Origin: Gracilimonas sp.
Lineage (GTDB): Bacteria; Bacteroidota; Rhodothermia; Balneolales; Balneolaceae
Direction of reading: 5' to 3'
Assembly (NCBI RefSeq): GCF_017641085.1
Contig: NZ_JAEPPI010000001.1
Span: forward strand, 186,001 to 250,000
Length of the DNA: 64,000 nt
Within the stretch, counting starts at the first letter, position 1. Every line of letters begins with the position of its first letter. The notes beneath the pieces were generated by a model. That model was not told the DNA's origin, did not search any database, and saw only the letters and a list, made by a program, of their open reading frames with translations. The translations under genes were made by a program, and so were the position numbers. Positions 9,014 through 17,602 of this stretch are shown one piece after another.

Positions 9014-11017
9014 TTAGTTTCTTCTTGAGTTTAAAATTCGTTCGAGTTGCTGCTTCCACTGCTGAATGCCGGGATAGTTGGGATTGAGTTCAATTAACCG
9101 GTTCGCAATTTCCAGCGCTTTATCAAATTCACGATTGGTTCCATAAGCCCCGGAAAGATTATACAACATTTGCGGGTCTTTGGGATTAATTTGCCGGGAT
9201 TCTTCCAGGAAGCGGATAGCTTCTTCCGCATTACCCTTGTTCAGCTCAATAGAGCCCAGCATTTTGGTGATGAAAGCCTCACGGGGAGCCAGTTCATAAG
9301 CTTTCCTCAGATAAGGTTCTGCATCAGTAAAATTATTTTGATTAATCAGCAGCCGGGCGGCAAAAACGTAAGGAGAGTCGTTCCAGGGTTGATTTCGAAT
9401 CAGCCCTTTGTATTCAAGCAGCGCTTTGTCAATCTTGCCCTGATTTTGATAGTAATTGCCCAGCTCCACCTTGGCTGCATCCCACCGAGTGTTTTTATGA
9501 ACCACTCCGAAGGCGAGGCTGTCAACCATTCCTTCCGGCTCATAATTAAACTGGTAGGGAGTTTCTCTGCCGTCAATCACAAAAGGAAATCCTTGCTTAA
9601 GAGTTCGAAGCCGGTGGTGCACAATTCTGTTGTCGAAGTCCGAGATATACATCTCATCAAAGTAAGAATCGGGGTTTAATTTCTCCGGTGAAGCAAATCC
9701 CTGTTCTGCCAAGTCACCCAACAGGGATTCCGCAAAACTTTTTCCCATCAAAAAATATCCTCTTTGGTTGGGATGAAGGTGTTCCAGCATCAGGCTGTTG
9801 CCAATGATGCCATCCGGAGAGGCTTCTTCAAAAGCACCATGAACCGGAACCAAAGTTGTATTGGGATAAGAAGCGGGCAGTGAGTTTATGATCTTGTTGA
9901 TATCCGAAGGAGCCCTGAATTTAAGTCCGTCCAGATCTTTGGCGTACTCAAACTGCTCTTTGGCTGCAGTGGTATCTCCGCTTTGGTACAATGAGGTTGC
10001 CTTCCTGTAAATATCGTTTGCGGGAGGATTTTGATCCTCTTCAATTGAAACAAAAGGCGACTGGTCTTTTACGTTACTGGAAATGGTTGAGAGATAAACC
10101 GGTACATCCGCATCGGCAAACTTTTGAACGATCGCTTCCATGTTACTCCGAAACTGAATCATAGCCAGTTCATATTCGGGTCCGTTCAGCTCTATGGATT
10201 GATCGCTTATTATCCGCTCCATAAGCGTGCCGGTGGTTGGCTCCTCATCACTTAATGTTGTTGCGATCCACTGTCCGAAATTCACAATCATTTCCCGCAA
10301 CAGCATGAAAGTTTTGTAACGCTGAAGTTTTAAATAAAAACGAACAAAACCCGGAAATGCACCCAGGTTTTCGTTGGAACCTACACCAAGAGCCCCGTAA
10401 AATTCATTATGGCCGGCATAAATCATTACAGCATCCGGTTTCTGTTCCAGGATTTCATCCACCTGATCGAAAAGGGTGTACGTGCTGATGGCTGAGGTTG
10501 CCACGTTCACAACTTCCACTTTGCGGTCGGGCATGGCGTCGGTCAGCATGTCGTTTACAACCCTGGAGAAGGTTCCGTTATATCCATAAGGATATCCCGC
10601 TGCACTTGAACCGCCCATGGCAAAAACCCGAAAAGTATCCTCCGGTTTTTCCTGAAGAAATACATCGGAAGAGGGATTTGGAATGGTTTTGGTGTAAAAG
10701 AAATAGCGGGCCGCAAAATTCGGATTGGGTATATAGTATTCATCCTGTGGAATGTTCGGGTCAATGAACAGTTCCGTATTGCCCATGTAATCAACTCCGC
10801 GCAAAACGACTTCTAAAATGATAAAGAAGAGAACAGGGATGGATAACGTGATGACGTAGAAAGCGGCTTTCTTTTTAAACGGAAGAGGCTCGCTGATTTC
10901 ATCGATATAAGACTGAACGTCTTCCTCACTCTGATTTAATTTTTCAGCAATATCGGCAGCACTTTTCTTATTGTGATGCTTCCGGATGTATGCTTTTGCC
11001 TTATTGGTCAGGGACAT
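9014..11017 (-). CDS. Membrane-anchored SGNH/GDSL hydrolase with TPR repeats
   Basis: A 667-residue protein. Residues about 1-50 form a charged helical region, followed by a membrane helix (AAFYVITLSIPVLFFIILEVVL). The SGNH domain follows: FAMGGSSAAGYPYG (nucleophile serine), MIYAGHNEFYGALG (block III) and HLHPNQRGYFLMG (catalytic histidine region). The C-terminal third carries about four tetratricopeptide units (KVELGNYYQNQGKIDKALLE, AYELAPREAFITKMLGSIEL, LYNLSGAYGTNREFDKALEI). The combination suggests an esterase or deacylase acting on an envelope glycan, but no substrate can be read from sequence. It is 2 bases from the adenosyltransferase upstream and 6 from the mutase downstream. Confidence 0.8.
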   Translation of the reverse strand: MSLTNKAKAYIRKHHNKKSAADIAEKLNQSEEDVQSYIDEISEPLPFKKKAAFYVITLSIPVLFFIILEVVLRGVDYMGNTELFIDPNIPQDEYYIPNPNFAARYFFYTKTIPNPSSDVFLQEKPEDTFRVFAMGGSSAAGYPYGYNGTFSRVVNDMLTDAMPDRKVEVVNVATSAISTYTLFDQVDEILEQKPDAVMIYAGHNEFYGALGVGSNENLGAFPGFVRFYLKLQRYKTFMLLREMIVNFGQWIATTLSDEEPTTGTLMERIISDQSIELNGPEYELAMIQFRSNMEAIVQKFADADVPVYLSTISSNVKDQSPFVSIEEDQNPPANDIYRKATSLYQSGDTTAAKEQFEYAKDLDGLKFRAPSDINKIINSLPASYPNTTLVPVHGAFEEASPDGIIGNSLMLEHLHPNQRGYFLMGKSFAESLLGDLAEQGFASPEKLNPDSYFDEMYISDFDNRIVHHRLRTLKQGFPFVIDGRETPYQFNYEPEGMVDSLAFGVVHKNTRWDAAKVELGNYYQNQGKIDKALLEYKGLIRNQPWNDSPYVFAARLLINQNNFTDAEPYLRKAYELAPREAFITKMLGSIELNKGNAEEAIRFLEESRQINPKDPQMLYNLSGAYGTNREFDKALEIANRLIELNPNYPGIQQWKQQLERILNSRRN

Positions 11018-11019
11018 GC

Positions 11020-11565
11020 TTATCGGGCTGGAATCCAGGTTTTTTCTTCTGTTCCGGCTTCTTTGTTTTCAAACCGAGCCAGCACAAACAGGAAATCAGA
11101 GAGGCGGTTAATGTACATAATGGCCACTTCTGATATTTCTTCCTCGTGCCGGCATTCTACCGTAATACGCTCAGCCCGGCGACAAACGGTTCGGGCAAAG
11201 TGAAGAGTAGAACCGGCTTCAGCTCCACCCGGCAAAATAAAATTCTTGAGTGGCTCTAAGGTTTCTTCCATTTCATCAATGGCTTTCTCCAGAAACTCAA
11301 CTTCAGATTGGCCAATTCGTTCAATCCGTACTTCTTTGGATTGTGGGGTTGCAAGATCGGCACCCAACACAAAAAGCTGTTGCTGAACAGTTACGATAAG
11401 TTCAGCGCCCTTCTCAGATAAACCGTAAGCTGCCGCCATTCCTAATATTGAGTTCAGTTCATCCACAGTGCCGTATGCATCTATACGCTTAGAGCTTTTG
11501 GAAACACGCTGCCCGCCAAAGAGGGAAGTGTTGCCGCTGTCGCCTTTCTTGGTGTAAATTTTCAT
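11020..11565 (-). CDS. Cob(I)alamin adenosyltransferase, PduO type
   Basis: A 181-residue ATP:cob(I)alamin adenosyltransferase that makes adenosylcobalamin. The start MKIYTKKGDSGNTSLFGGQRV is the ATP-binding signature; RIDAYGTVDELNS, FILPGGAEAGSTLHFARTVCRRAER and INRLSDFLFVLAR are the conserved trimer and active-site motifs. No cobalamin riboswitch was seen in the 99 bases upstream. It heads the minus-strand run with the SGNH-TPR and mutase genes. Confidence 0.93.
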   Translation of the reverse strand: MKIYTKKGDSGNTSLFGGQRVSKSSKRIDAYGTVDELNSILGMAAAYGLSEKGAELIVTVQQQLFVLGADLATPQSKEVRIERIGQSEVEFLEKAIDEMEETLEPLKNFILPGGAEAGSTLHFARTVCRRAERITVECRHEEEISEVAIMYINRLSDFLFVLARFENKEAGTEEKTWIPAR

Positions 11566-11664
11566 AACATCCTTTTTTTAGAAAATAGGGGTTTGATTGG
11601 TAAGGTGCATTAATTCGGAAAAAGTGATAGCTTCAATTTCAAACTTACAGAGAGTAGGGACAAA

Positions 11665-12597
11665 ATGAGGTATGCATTAATAGTTTTCTGGTTTCTCATT
11701 GTTTTCCATTCAGCTTGCCGGGCTCAGTCACAACAAAATTATGAAAAGCTCATATCCGTAAATGGTACAGAGCTATATGTGAAGGTGATGGGGGAAGGGG
11801 AGGCCCTGATGGTGCTACATGGAGGTCCGGGCTTTAATCATGATTATTTTCTTCCCTATTTAACTCCTCTGGCAAAGCACTTCAGGCTTATACTATTTGA
11901 TCAAAGGGGAATGGGCAGGTCGTCTACGAATCTGGATTCAACCTCTTTTTCGATAGACTACCTGGTTGATGATATTGAAGCCCTGAGAACCGAACTGGAT
12001 CTGGATGCAATACATCTGCTGGCTCACTCCTGGGGAGGAAAATTGGCCATGAAATATGCCATTAGGTATCCGGCTTCGCTGAAGTCATTGATTTTAAGTA
12101 ATACCGTTGCACCCTCCTCAGAATTTAATGAGGCTACTTTTGCTGCTTTTTCAAAGCTAAATGAACGCCAGAATTTAGAGGAGTTAAATGCCATTCTAGA
12201 TAAGATAAGGGGAGGCAACCGGGAAGTAGGGGTGTTTGAGAAATTTACGAAACTTAATTTCAGACCCATGTTTTATGATACCAGCCGGGTTCATGAATTA
12301 ACACTTAATTTCTCCCAAACCTATTTTGAAACCCAAAGCTTACTGAGTTTACTTCCTCCCCCAAACCAAAGAGAAAACCTGTTTCCTGATTTGGCAAGTG
12401 TTGATGTACCCGTTCTGATTATAAGGGGTGAACTTGAACCGACACCTATTCAATCTGACCAAAAATTAGTGGACACTTTTCCTGACGCCCGGTTGATTAA
12501 TTTTTCTAAAGCCGGCCATTTTCCATTTATTGAAAGGCCTCAAGCTTTTAAGGACAGTTTAACGGAGTTTATCAATAAAGTTGAAGCTGGACGATAA
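11665..12597 (+). CDS. Secreted alpha/beta hydrolase, proline iminopeptidase-like
   Basis: A 310-residue alpha/beta hydrolase with an N-terminal signal peptide (MRYALIVFWFLIVFHSACRAQ, possibly a lipobox at SAC). It has the oxyanion motif HGGPG, the loop FDQRGMGRSS shared with proline iminopeptidases, the nucleophile elbow AHSWGG and the histidine in KAGHFPFIERP. The acid position, usually aspartate, appears as glutamate in RGELEPTP. A good ribosome site (agagagtaggg) precedes ATG 11665. Substrate could be a peptide or an ester. Confidence 0.82.
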   Translation: MRYALIVFWFLIVFHSACRAQSQQNYEKLISVNGTELYVKVMGEGEALMVLHGGPGFNHDYFLPYLTPLAKHFRLILFDQRGMGRSSTNLDSTSFSIDYLVDDIEALRTELDLDAIHLLAHSWGGKLAMKYAIRYPASLKSLILSNTVAPSSEFNEATFAAFSKLNERQNLEELNAILDKIRGGNREVGVFEKFTKLNFRPMFYDTSRVHELTLNFSQTYFETQSLLSLLPPPNQRENLFPDLASVDVPVLIIRGELEPTPIQSDQKLVDTFPDARLINFSKAGHFPFIERPQAFKDSLTEFINKVEAGR

Positions 12598-12600
12598 TTG

Positions 12601-13215
12601 CTAACCGGCTACATAGCTTTCTTTGCCCTTTTCAAAACGGATATTCAAATGTTCTCTTCCTTCAAGTTCTTCTTCAAAAGGCAAGGCTGAGCCTATCGGG
12701 CATGCCACCTTCAGGGTGATGTGTTCCAGGTATTCAGATTCTCTGATATGCAACTCATACCGGCTTATGAGTTGTTGAATTCCATTTTCTTCCGAGTAGG
12801 GATAACGAATAGTAAATAGCCGGACCGGTTTAATTGAAACTAAGGAGGCTGCTTCGAGACACTGCCTGGCGGCCAGTCCGTAAGCTTCAATTAATCCGGA
12901 CTTCCCAAGCTTAGTGCCGCCATAATACCTGACCACAACAATTCCTGCATTTATAACCTCAAATGATTTAAGATGATTCAAGATAGGGAGGCCTGCGGTA
13001 CCGGAAGGCTCACCATCGTCGGTGCTGAATTCTTTGGGTTGAGCCGGGTTCATTCTCCAGCCATAACAGTGATGCGTGGCATCCGGGTATTTGGATTTCA
13101 GCGTATCCAACTGATCTGAAAAGGCGTCTTCCGTTTCGGCCGGAAACAGAAAGCCGAGGAACTTGGAACCTCGCTCACGAAAACTGCTTTCAATGGAATT
13201 TTTTATGCTAAACAT
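12601..13215 (-). CDS. YigZ/IMPACT family protein
   Basis: A 204-residue member of the IMPACT/YigZ family (UPF0029). Conserved features are SKFLGF near the start, ATHHCYGWR, STDDGEPSGTAGLPIL and VVVRYYGGTKLGKSGLIEAYGLAA, plus the small C-terminal DUF1949-like domain (RLFTIRYPYSEENGIQQLI). The bacterial role is unsettled; the eukaryotic relative regulates Gcn2. It is convergent with the hydrolase gene with a 3-base gap. Confidence 0.9.
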   Translation of the reverse strand: MFSIKNSIESSFRERGSKFLGFLFPAETEDAFSDQLDTLKSKYPDATHHCYGWRMNPAQPKEFSTDDGEPSGTAGLPILNHLKSFEVINAGIVVVRYYGGTKLGKSGLIEAYGLAARQCLEAASLVSIKPVRLFTIRYPYSEENGIQQLISRYELHIRESEYLEHITLKVACPIGSALPFEEELEGREHLNIRFEKGKESYVAG

Positions 13216-13510
13216 GGTCTTGGCTTAATGTGCAGCAAAGGTAGCAGGTGTATAGGCGAAAGTCATGTTTCAAATGCAAAATCCGCGAGCGGAGTCAGAG
13301 GTTCACGCAAACAAGTGGGCTTTATGGTATTAGAAGATTATGCAACCAATGAAGGGTTTATTTAGAAGTAATCTGCCTTGTTATTCAGACTGGAAAAAGC
13401 GATTTTCACGGCGCAGTCAGGCTTTGTTGAAGTTTCACTATAAATTGAAACTAAGCTCAGTCAGCCGCTGTTTTATTAGCACAAATTGAAATTATCTAAG
13501 ACGCAATTAC
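13216..13510 (+). promoter_or_regulatory. Upstream region of the sdh operon
   Basis: This 295-base gap sits between the yigZ and sdhC starts and must carry divergent promoters. ttgaagtttcactataaattg at about 13425-13447 loosely resembles the Bacteroidota TTG-spacer-TAnnTTTG pattern but is not a clean match. No gene is supported. Confidence 0.3.
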
Positions 13511-14230
13511 ATGCCTTCTCTTATTAAAGCACTGAATTCTCAGGTGGGCCGAAAAATCATGACCGGTATCACGGGTATCGGGCTTATGTTGTTTTTGATC
13601 GGACACCTTGTTGGTAACCTCACAATCTTTGGGGAATCTCAAGCATTTAATGTTTACACCTATACACTGGAAAGTTTAGGGCCTCTCCTTTACGTAATTG
13701 AAGCCGGCCTGGCATTCTTTTTTCTTTACCATGCAATTTTAGGTATTTCGATTTGGCTTCAGCGCAGAAAAGCCCGGCCGGAAGGATATGATAAGTATCA
13801 AACCAAAGGCGGCCCCAGCCATCAGTCGCTGGCTTCCAGAAGCATGATCTGGACAGGAATCATCATTTTGGTATTTCTGGTATTTCATATCATGCATTTT
13901 AAATTTGGATTATTCAGTCCTGACGAAGGCACAGTAATTCTTGAGTCGGCTGGTGGGGTTGAAGCAAGAAATTTAAGGGCATTGGTTATTGCAGAATTCC
14001 AGAAACCACTGGTAGCATTTGGCTATATAGCGGTACTTGCGCTGGTTATTCTTCACCTGTCTCACGGAGCCTGGAGTGCATTCACATCCCTGGGGATGAA
14101 ACACGGTGAAACTTCCAAGAAAGTTCAGCTTGGGGCCTACATCTTTGCCATCGTGCTAATGTTGGGCTTCATTTTTATCCCGCTGTACATTTTTCTGACT
14201 GGCGGACAAGGATCACTCATCGCTTATTGA
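13511..14230 (+). CDS. sdhC: Succinate dehydrogenase cytochrome b subunit
   Basis: A 239-residue di-heme-type membrane anchor (cytochrome b558 family) of succinate dehydrogenase/fumarate reductase, with five membrane helices (around GIGLMLFLIGHLVGNL, YVIEAGLAFFFLYHAILG, IIILVFLVFHIMHF, VAFGYIAVLALVILHLSHGAWS, LGAYIFAIVLMLGFIFIPLYIF). The histidines in GHLVGN, YHAILG, FHIMHF and HLSHGAWS are the expected heme ligands. It begins the sdhC-A-B operon and passes electrons to menaquinone. Confidence 0.93.
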   Translation: MPSLIKALNSQVGRKIMTGITGIGLMLFLIGHLVGNLTIFGESQAFNVYTYTLESLGPLLYVIEAGLAFFFLYHAILGISIWLQRRKARPEGYDKYQTKGGPSHQSLASRSMIWTGIIILVFLVFHIMHFKFGLFSPDEGTVILESAGGVEARNLRALVIAEFQKPLVAFGYIAVLALVILHLSHGAWSAFTSLGMKHGETSKKVQLGAYIFAIVLMLGFIFIPLYIFLTGGQGSLIAY

Positions 14231-14232
14231 GG

Positions 14233-14714
14233 GCCACAAAACACTAAATCACAAAATTTTAATGTATAGTTTACAAGCAGATAGAATTACCCCGATTCCT
14301 GACCGACTTGAAGAAGTTGGAAGAGAAGTGGTAGATGCTGCTTACAAAGTGCACAAAAATTTAGGGCCTGGTTTACTGGAAAAAATATACGAAGCTTGTT
14401 TAGTACACGAGCTTGGGAAGAAAGGATTGAAAGCCGAAAGGCAAGTTCCTGTATCTATTACATATGATAATATAAAATTTGATGAAGGACTCAGATTAGG
14501 TGTTTTAGTAGAGGATGAAATAATTTGTGAATTAAAGGCTGTTGATAAAGTAAATCCGGTTTGGGAAGCACAAATTATAAGCCATCTGAAATTGACAAAA
14601 AAGAGATTAGGCTATTTGATAAATTTTAATGTTAAAAATATCGGAAGAGGTATAAACCGTTTTGTTGTGTGACTTTTAAAACATACAACATTCGAGTTTT
14701 AGAGCTTTCGTGGC
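14233..14714 (+). mobile_element. Non-autonomous element carrying a GxxExxY gene, inserted in the sdh operon
   Basis: The segment starts gccacaaaacactaaatcac (14233) and ends gttttagagctttcgtggc (to 14714). The outer gccac(g/a)aaa / ttt(c/t)gtggc ends are inverted, and the same ends recur around 16652-16763. It contains one gene and no transposase. It begins two bases after the sdhC stop and ends 13 bases before the sdhA start. Boundaries are judged by comparison of the two copies. Confidence 0.6.
14262..14672 (+). CDS. GxxExxY family protein
   Basis: A 136-residue protein with the family hallmark GPGLLEKIYEACLVHEL (G-x-x-E-x-x-Y), ERQVPVSITYDNIKFDEGLRLGVLVEDEIICELKAVDKV and HLKLTKKRLGYLINFNV. 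The pattern E...(D/E)...ELKA fits a PD-(D/E)xK nuclease-like fold (PDDEXK_3), though activity is unproven. It interrupts an otherwise conserved operon, is more AT-rich than its neighbours, and lies in an element with inverted ends, so it is a passenger rather than part of succinate dehydrogenase. Confidence 0.9.
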   Translation: MYSLQADRITPIPDRLEEVGREVVDAAYKVHKNLGPGLLEKIYEACLVHELGKKGLKAERQVPVSITYDNIKFDEGLRLGVLVEDEIICELKAVDKVNPVWEAQIISHLKLTKKRLGYLINFNVKNIGRGINRFVV

Positions 14715-14727
14715 GAAATAATCGATT

Positions 14728-16650
14728 ATGAAATTAGATTCAAAAGTACCCGGCGGACCGTTAGAAGAAAAATGGGATAAGCACATCAAGGACATCAAAT
14801 TGGTGGCGCCCAACAACAAGCGGAAATTTGAAATTATTGTTGTAGGAACCGGATTAGCTGGTGGCGCTGCAGCAGCCAGTTTTGCTGAGCTGGGCTACAA
14901 TGTAAGAAGCTTCTGTATTCAGGATTCAGCCCGGCGTGCCCATAGTATTGCTGCCCAGGGTGGAATTAATGCTGCCAAGAACTACCCGAACGACGGTGAC
15001 AGTATTTGGCGGCTTTTTTATGATACCATTAAAGGAGGCGACTATCGTTCTCGCGAATCTAATGTGTATCGCCTTGCCCAGGTATCCAACGAGATTATTG
15101 ATCAGGCCGTCGCTCAGGGTGTTCCATTTGCCCGAGAGTATGGGGGTAACCTGGCTAACCGTTCTTTCGGTGGAGCACAGGTGTCGCGAACATTTTACGC
15201 ACGTGGACAAACCGGACAGCAGCTGTTGCTTGGCGCTTATCAGGCGATGATGCGTCAGGTACACAATGGAAATATCAAATACCACCCACGCCACGAAATG
15301 CTGGATGTGGTTGTGATTGACGGACAAGCCCGCGGAATCATTACCCGTGATCTGGTTTCCGGTGAACTAAACAGATATGAAGCCGATGCAGTTGTACTTG
15401 CAACCGGCGGTTACGGAAACGTATTCTACCTTTCCACGAATGCAAAAAATTCGAACGTAACAGCCGCATGGAGAGCTCACAAACGAGGAGCTGCTTTTGC
15501 AAACCCATGTTACGTTCAGGTTCACCCAACCTGTATTCCGGTTTCCGGCGACTATCAGTCAAAACTGACACTGATGAGTGAAAGTTTGAGAAATGATGGC
15601 CGGGTGTGGGTGCCGAAGAAGAAAGGGGATGATCGCCATCCGAACGATATTCCTGAAGACGAACGATATTACTATCTCGAAGAGCGTTACCCAAGTTTTG
15701 GTAACCTTGTGCCTCGGGATGTGGCTTCCCGTAATGCCAAGATGGTTTGTGATGATGGATTGGGTGTTGGTGAAACCGGCCTGGCTGTGTATCTCGATTT
15801 CCGTGATGCCATCAAGCGTGACGGTCGTGACACCATTGAAGCCAAGTATGGTAACCTTTTTGAGATGTACGAAAACATCGCCGGTGAAAACCCATACGAA
15901 CGGCCCATGAGAATCTATCCGGCTGTTCACTACACCATGGGCGGCCTTTGGGTTGATTACAACCTGCAGACAACCATTCCGGGACTTTACGCTGCCGGTG
16001 AAGCAAACTTCTCCGACCACGGCGCAAACCGACTCGGTGCAAGCGCATTGATGCAGGGACTTTCGGACGGATATTTCGTTCTGCCTTATACCATTGGTGA
16101 TTACCTGGCCAAACAAGAGCCGGGCAAACGATATGGAACCGATCACGAAGCTTTTGAGGAAGCCGAAAATGCAGCTCAGTCTCAAATTGACAAGCTCCTG
16201 AATATTGATGGTGACCGTACAATTATTGACTTCCACAGATCATTAGGTAAGATCGTTTGGGATAAAATTGGAATTGCCCGAAATGCCGAAGGCTTGAAAT
16301 CTGCCATTGAGGAGATTCGAGAACTCCGGGAAGAATTCTGGAAGAATGTGAAAGTACCCGGAGAGAAAAACAATTATAACAAATACCTGGAATTCGCCGG
16401 TCGTGTAGCCGATTTCTTTGAATTGGCAGAGTTGATGGCTGAAGATGCGTTACAGCGTGAAGAATCAGCCGGATGTCACCTCCGCGAAGAGTATCAAACC
16501 GAAGAAGGGGAAGCCTTGCGTAATGATGAGGATTTTTCATACGTGGCTGCCTGGGAATACAAAGGCCTGAATGGCAAACTGGAAGAAACCCTTCATAAAG
16601 AGAATCTTGAATTTGAATTCGTTGAGCTAAAACAACGCAGTTATAAATAG
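14728..16650 (+). CDS. sdhA: Succinate dehydrogenase/fumarate reductase flavoprotein subunit
   Basis: A 640-residue flavoprotein that oxidises succinate to fumarate. It has the FAD dinucleotide motif [20 protein letters not shown], the flavin-attachment region [15 protein letters not shown] (histidine for covalent FAD), QVHPTCIP, the capping-domain and active-site arginine region [19 protein letters not shown], and [21 protein letters not shown]. Length matches the Bacteroidota/Bacillus-type SdhA. It is followed after a 128-base gap, largely a repeat remnant, by sdhB. Confidence 0.97.
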   Translation: MKLDSKVPGGPLEEKWDKHIKDIKLVAPNNKRKFEIIVVGTGLAGGAAAASFAELGYNVRSFCIQDSARRAHSIAAQGGINAAKNYPNDGDSIWRLFYDTIKGGDYRSRESNVYRLAQVSNEIIDQAVAQGVPFAREYGGNLANRSFGGAQVSRTFYARGQTGQQLLLGAYQAMMRQVHNGNIKYHPRHEMLDVVVIDGQARGIITRDLVSGELNRYEADAVVLATGGYGNVFYLSTNAKNSNVTAAWRAHKRGAAFANPCYVQVHPTCIPVSGDYQSKLTLMSESLRNDGRVWVPKKKGDDRHPNDIPEDERYYYLEERYPSFGNLVPRDVASRNAKMVCDDGLGVGETGLAVYLDFRDAIKRDGRDTIEAKYGNLFEMYENIAGENPYERPMRIYPAVHYTMGGLWVDYNLQTTIPGLYAAGEANFSDHGANRLGASALMQGLSDGYFVLPYTIGDYLAKQEPGKRYGTDHEAFEEAENAAQSQIDKLLNIDGDRTIIDFHRSLGKIVWDKIGIARNAEGLKSAIEEIRELREEFWKNVKVPGEKNNYNKYLEFAGRVADFFELAELMAEDALQREESAGCHLREEYQTEEGEALRNDEDFSYVAAWEYKGLNGKLEETLHKENLEFEFVELKQRSYK

Positions 16651-16651
16651 A

Positions 16652-16763
16652 GCCACTAAATCACGAAAACACAAAATTTAATGTTAAACCGGAAGAGCAA
16701 TAACATGATTCAAGGTATGATTTCTTACAGATTATACCCTTCGTGTTTTAGAGCTTTTGTGGC
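16652..16763 (+). repeat. Short relative of the GxxExxY element between sdhA and sdhB
   Basis: Left end gccactaaatcacgaaaac and right end gttttagagcttttgtggc are near-copies of the ends of the 14233-14714 element. The interior keeps aatgttaaa followed by ggaagag, which matches the 3' end of the GxxExxY gene (NVK..G/EEg region at about 14629-14650). It thus looks like an internally deleted copy. It starts one base after the sdhA stop. Confidence 0.65.
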
Positions 16764-16778
16764 AAAAATTATTGCACT

Positions 16779-17537
16779 ATGAGTAAAGAAATGACCATTC
16801 ATCTTAAATACTGGAAGCAGAACGGCCCGAATGCACAGGGACATTTTGAAGAGTACACGCTCGACAATGTCAATGAGCATATGTCTTTTCTGGAAATGCT
16901 TGACGTGCTCAACGAAGAGCTGATGCTGGAAGGCAAAGAGCCGGTTGAATTTGACTACGACTGCCGCGAAGGGATTTGCGGGTCCTGTAATCTGGTAATC
17001 GACGGACGTGCACATGGCCCGAAACAACGCGTGGCTGCTTGTCAGTTGCACATGCGTAATTACAGCGACGGTGATCATATCACTATTGAACCACCAAGAG
17101 CTGCTTCCTTCCCTGTTATTAAGGATTTAGTAGTAGATCGAAGTGCTTTTGACCGGATCATTGAAGCCGGCGGATATGTATCGGTGAAAACAGGTTCTGC
17201 CGCAGAGGCGAATGCCATTCCGGTTGAAAAGGAAAAAGCGGATGCCGCCTTTGACTACGCTACCTGTATTGGTTGCGGAGCTTGTGTAGCGGCTTGTCCA
17301 AATGCTTCCGCATCGTTGTTTACCGGAGCCAAAATTGCTCACCTCAACAAACTGCCACAGGGCGAAGTTGAGCGTAAAGATCGCGTAGTGGCTATGGTTG
17401 ACCAAATGAAAGAAGAAGGCTTTGGCGACTGCTCGAACTTCGCAGAATGTGAAGCCGTTTGTCCGGTAGGCATCTCCATTTCAGCAATCGCCGAAATGCG
17501 CCGCGATTATATGAAAGCGGTGATGAGCGGAGATTGA
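16779..17537 (+). CDS. sdhB: Succinate dehydrogenase iron-sulfur subunit
   Basis: A 252-residue subunit that carries electrons from the flavin to the cytochrome. The [2Fe-2S] ligands are in CREGICGSC (C62, C67, C70) with C88 in AACQLHM. The cluster-rich C-terminal half has CIGCGACVAACP and CEAVCPVGI for the [4Fe-4S] and [3Fe-4S] centres. It closes the sdh operon and is followed by a strong terminator. Confidence 0.96.
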   Translation: MSKEMTIHLKYWKQNGPNAQGHFEEYTLDNVNEHMSFLEMLDVLNEELMLEGKEPVEFDYDCREGICGSCNLVIDGRAHGPKQRVAACQLHMRNYSDGDHITIEPPRAASFPVIKDLVVDRSAFDRIIEAGGYVSVKTGSAAEANAIPVEKEKADAAFDYATCIGCGACVAACPNASASLFTGAKIAHLNKLPQGEVERKDRVVAMVDQMKEEGFGDCSNFAECEAVCPVGISISAIAEMRRDYMKAVMSGD

Positions 17538-17571
17538 TAAGTCTCTTTCCAAAACCGATTATATAATATTG

Positions 17572-17599
17572 AAGCCGGCTAAAAACGCCGGCTTTTTTT
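17572..17599 (+). terminator. Rho-independent terminator after sdhB
   Basis: Perfect 8-base stem aagccggc / gccggctt with a 7-base loop, followed by a T run to 17599. It lies between convergent sdhB and the class V aminotransferase gene and could serve both strands. Confidence 0.9.
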
Positions 17600-17602
17600 A
17601 TG

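Noticed and set aside
9170-9679. 169-codon plus-strand open frame opposite the SGNH-TPR gene
   Set aside because: Antisense to a clear gene with TPR repeats; composition is that of a complementary frame.
11566-11664. Cobalamin riboswitch upstream of the adenosyltransferase
   Set aside because: The 99-base gap is too short and has no B12-box-like sequence.
15559-16236. 225-codon minus-strand open frame inside sdhA
   Set aside because: It lies wholly opposite a conserved flavoprotein gene, shows no family motif, and is a shadow frame.
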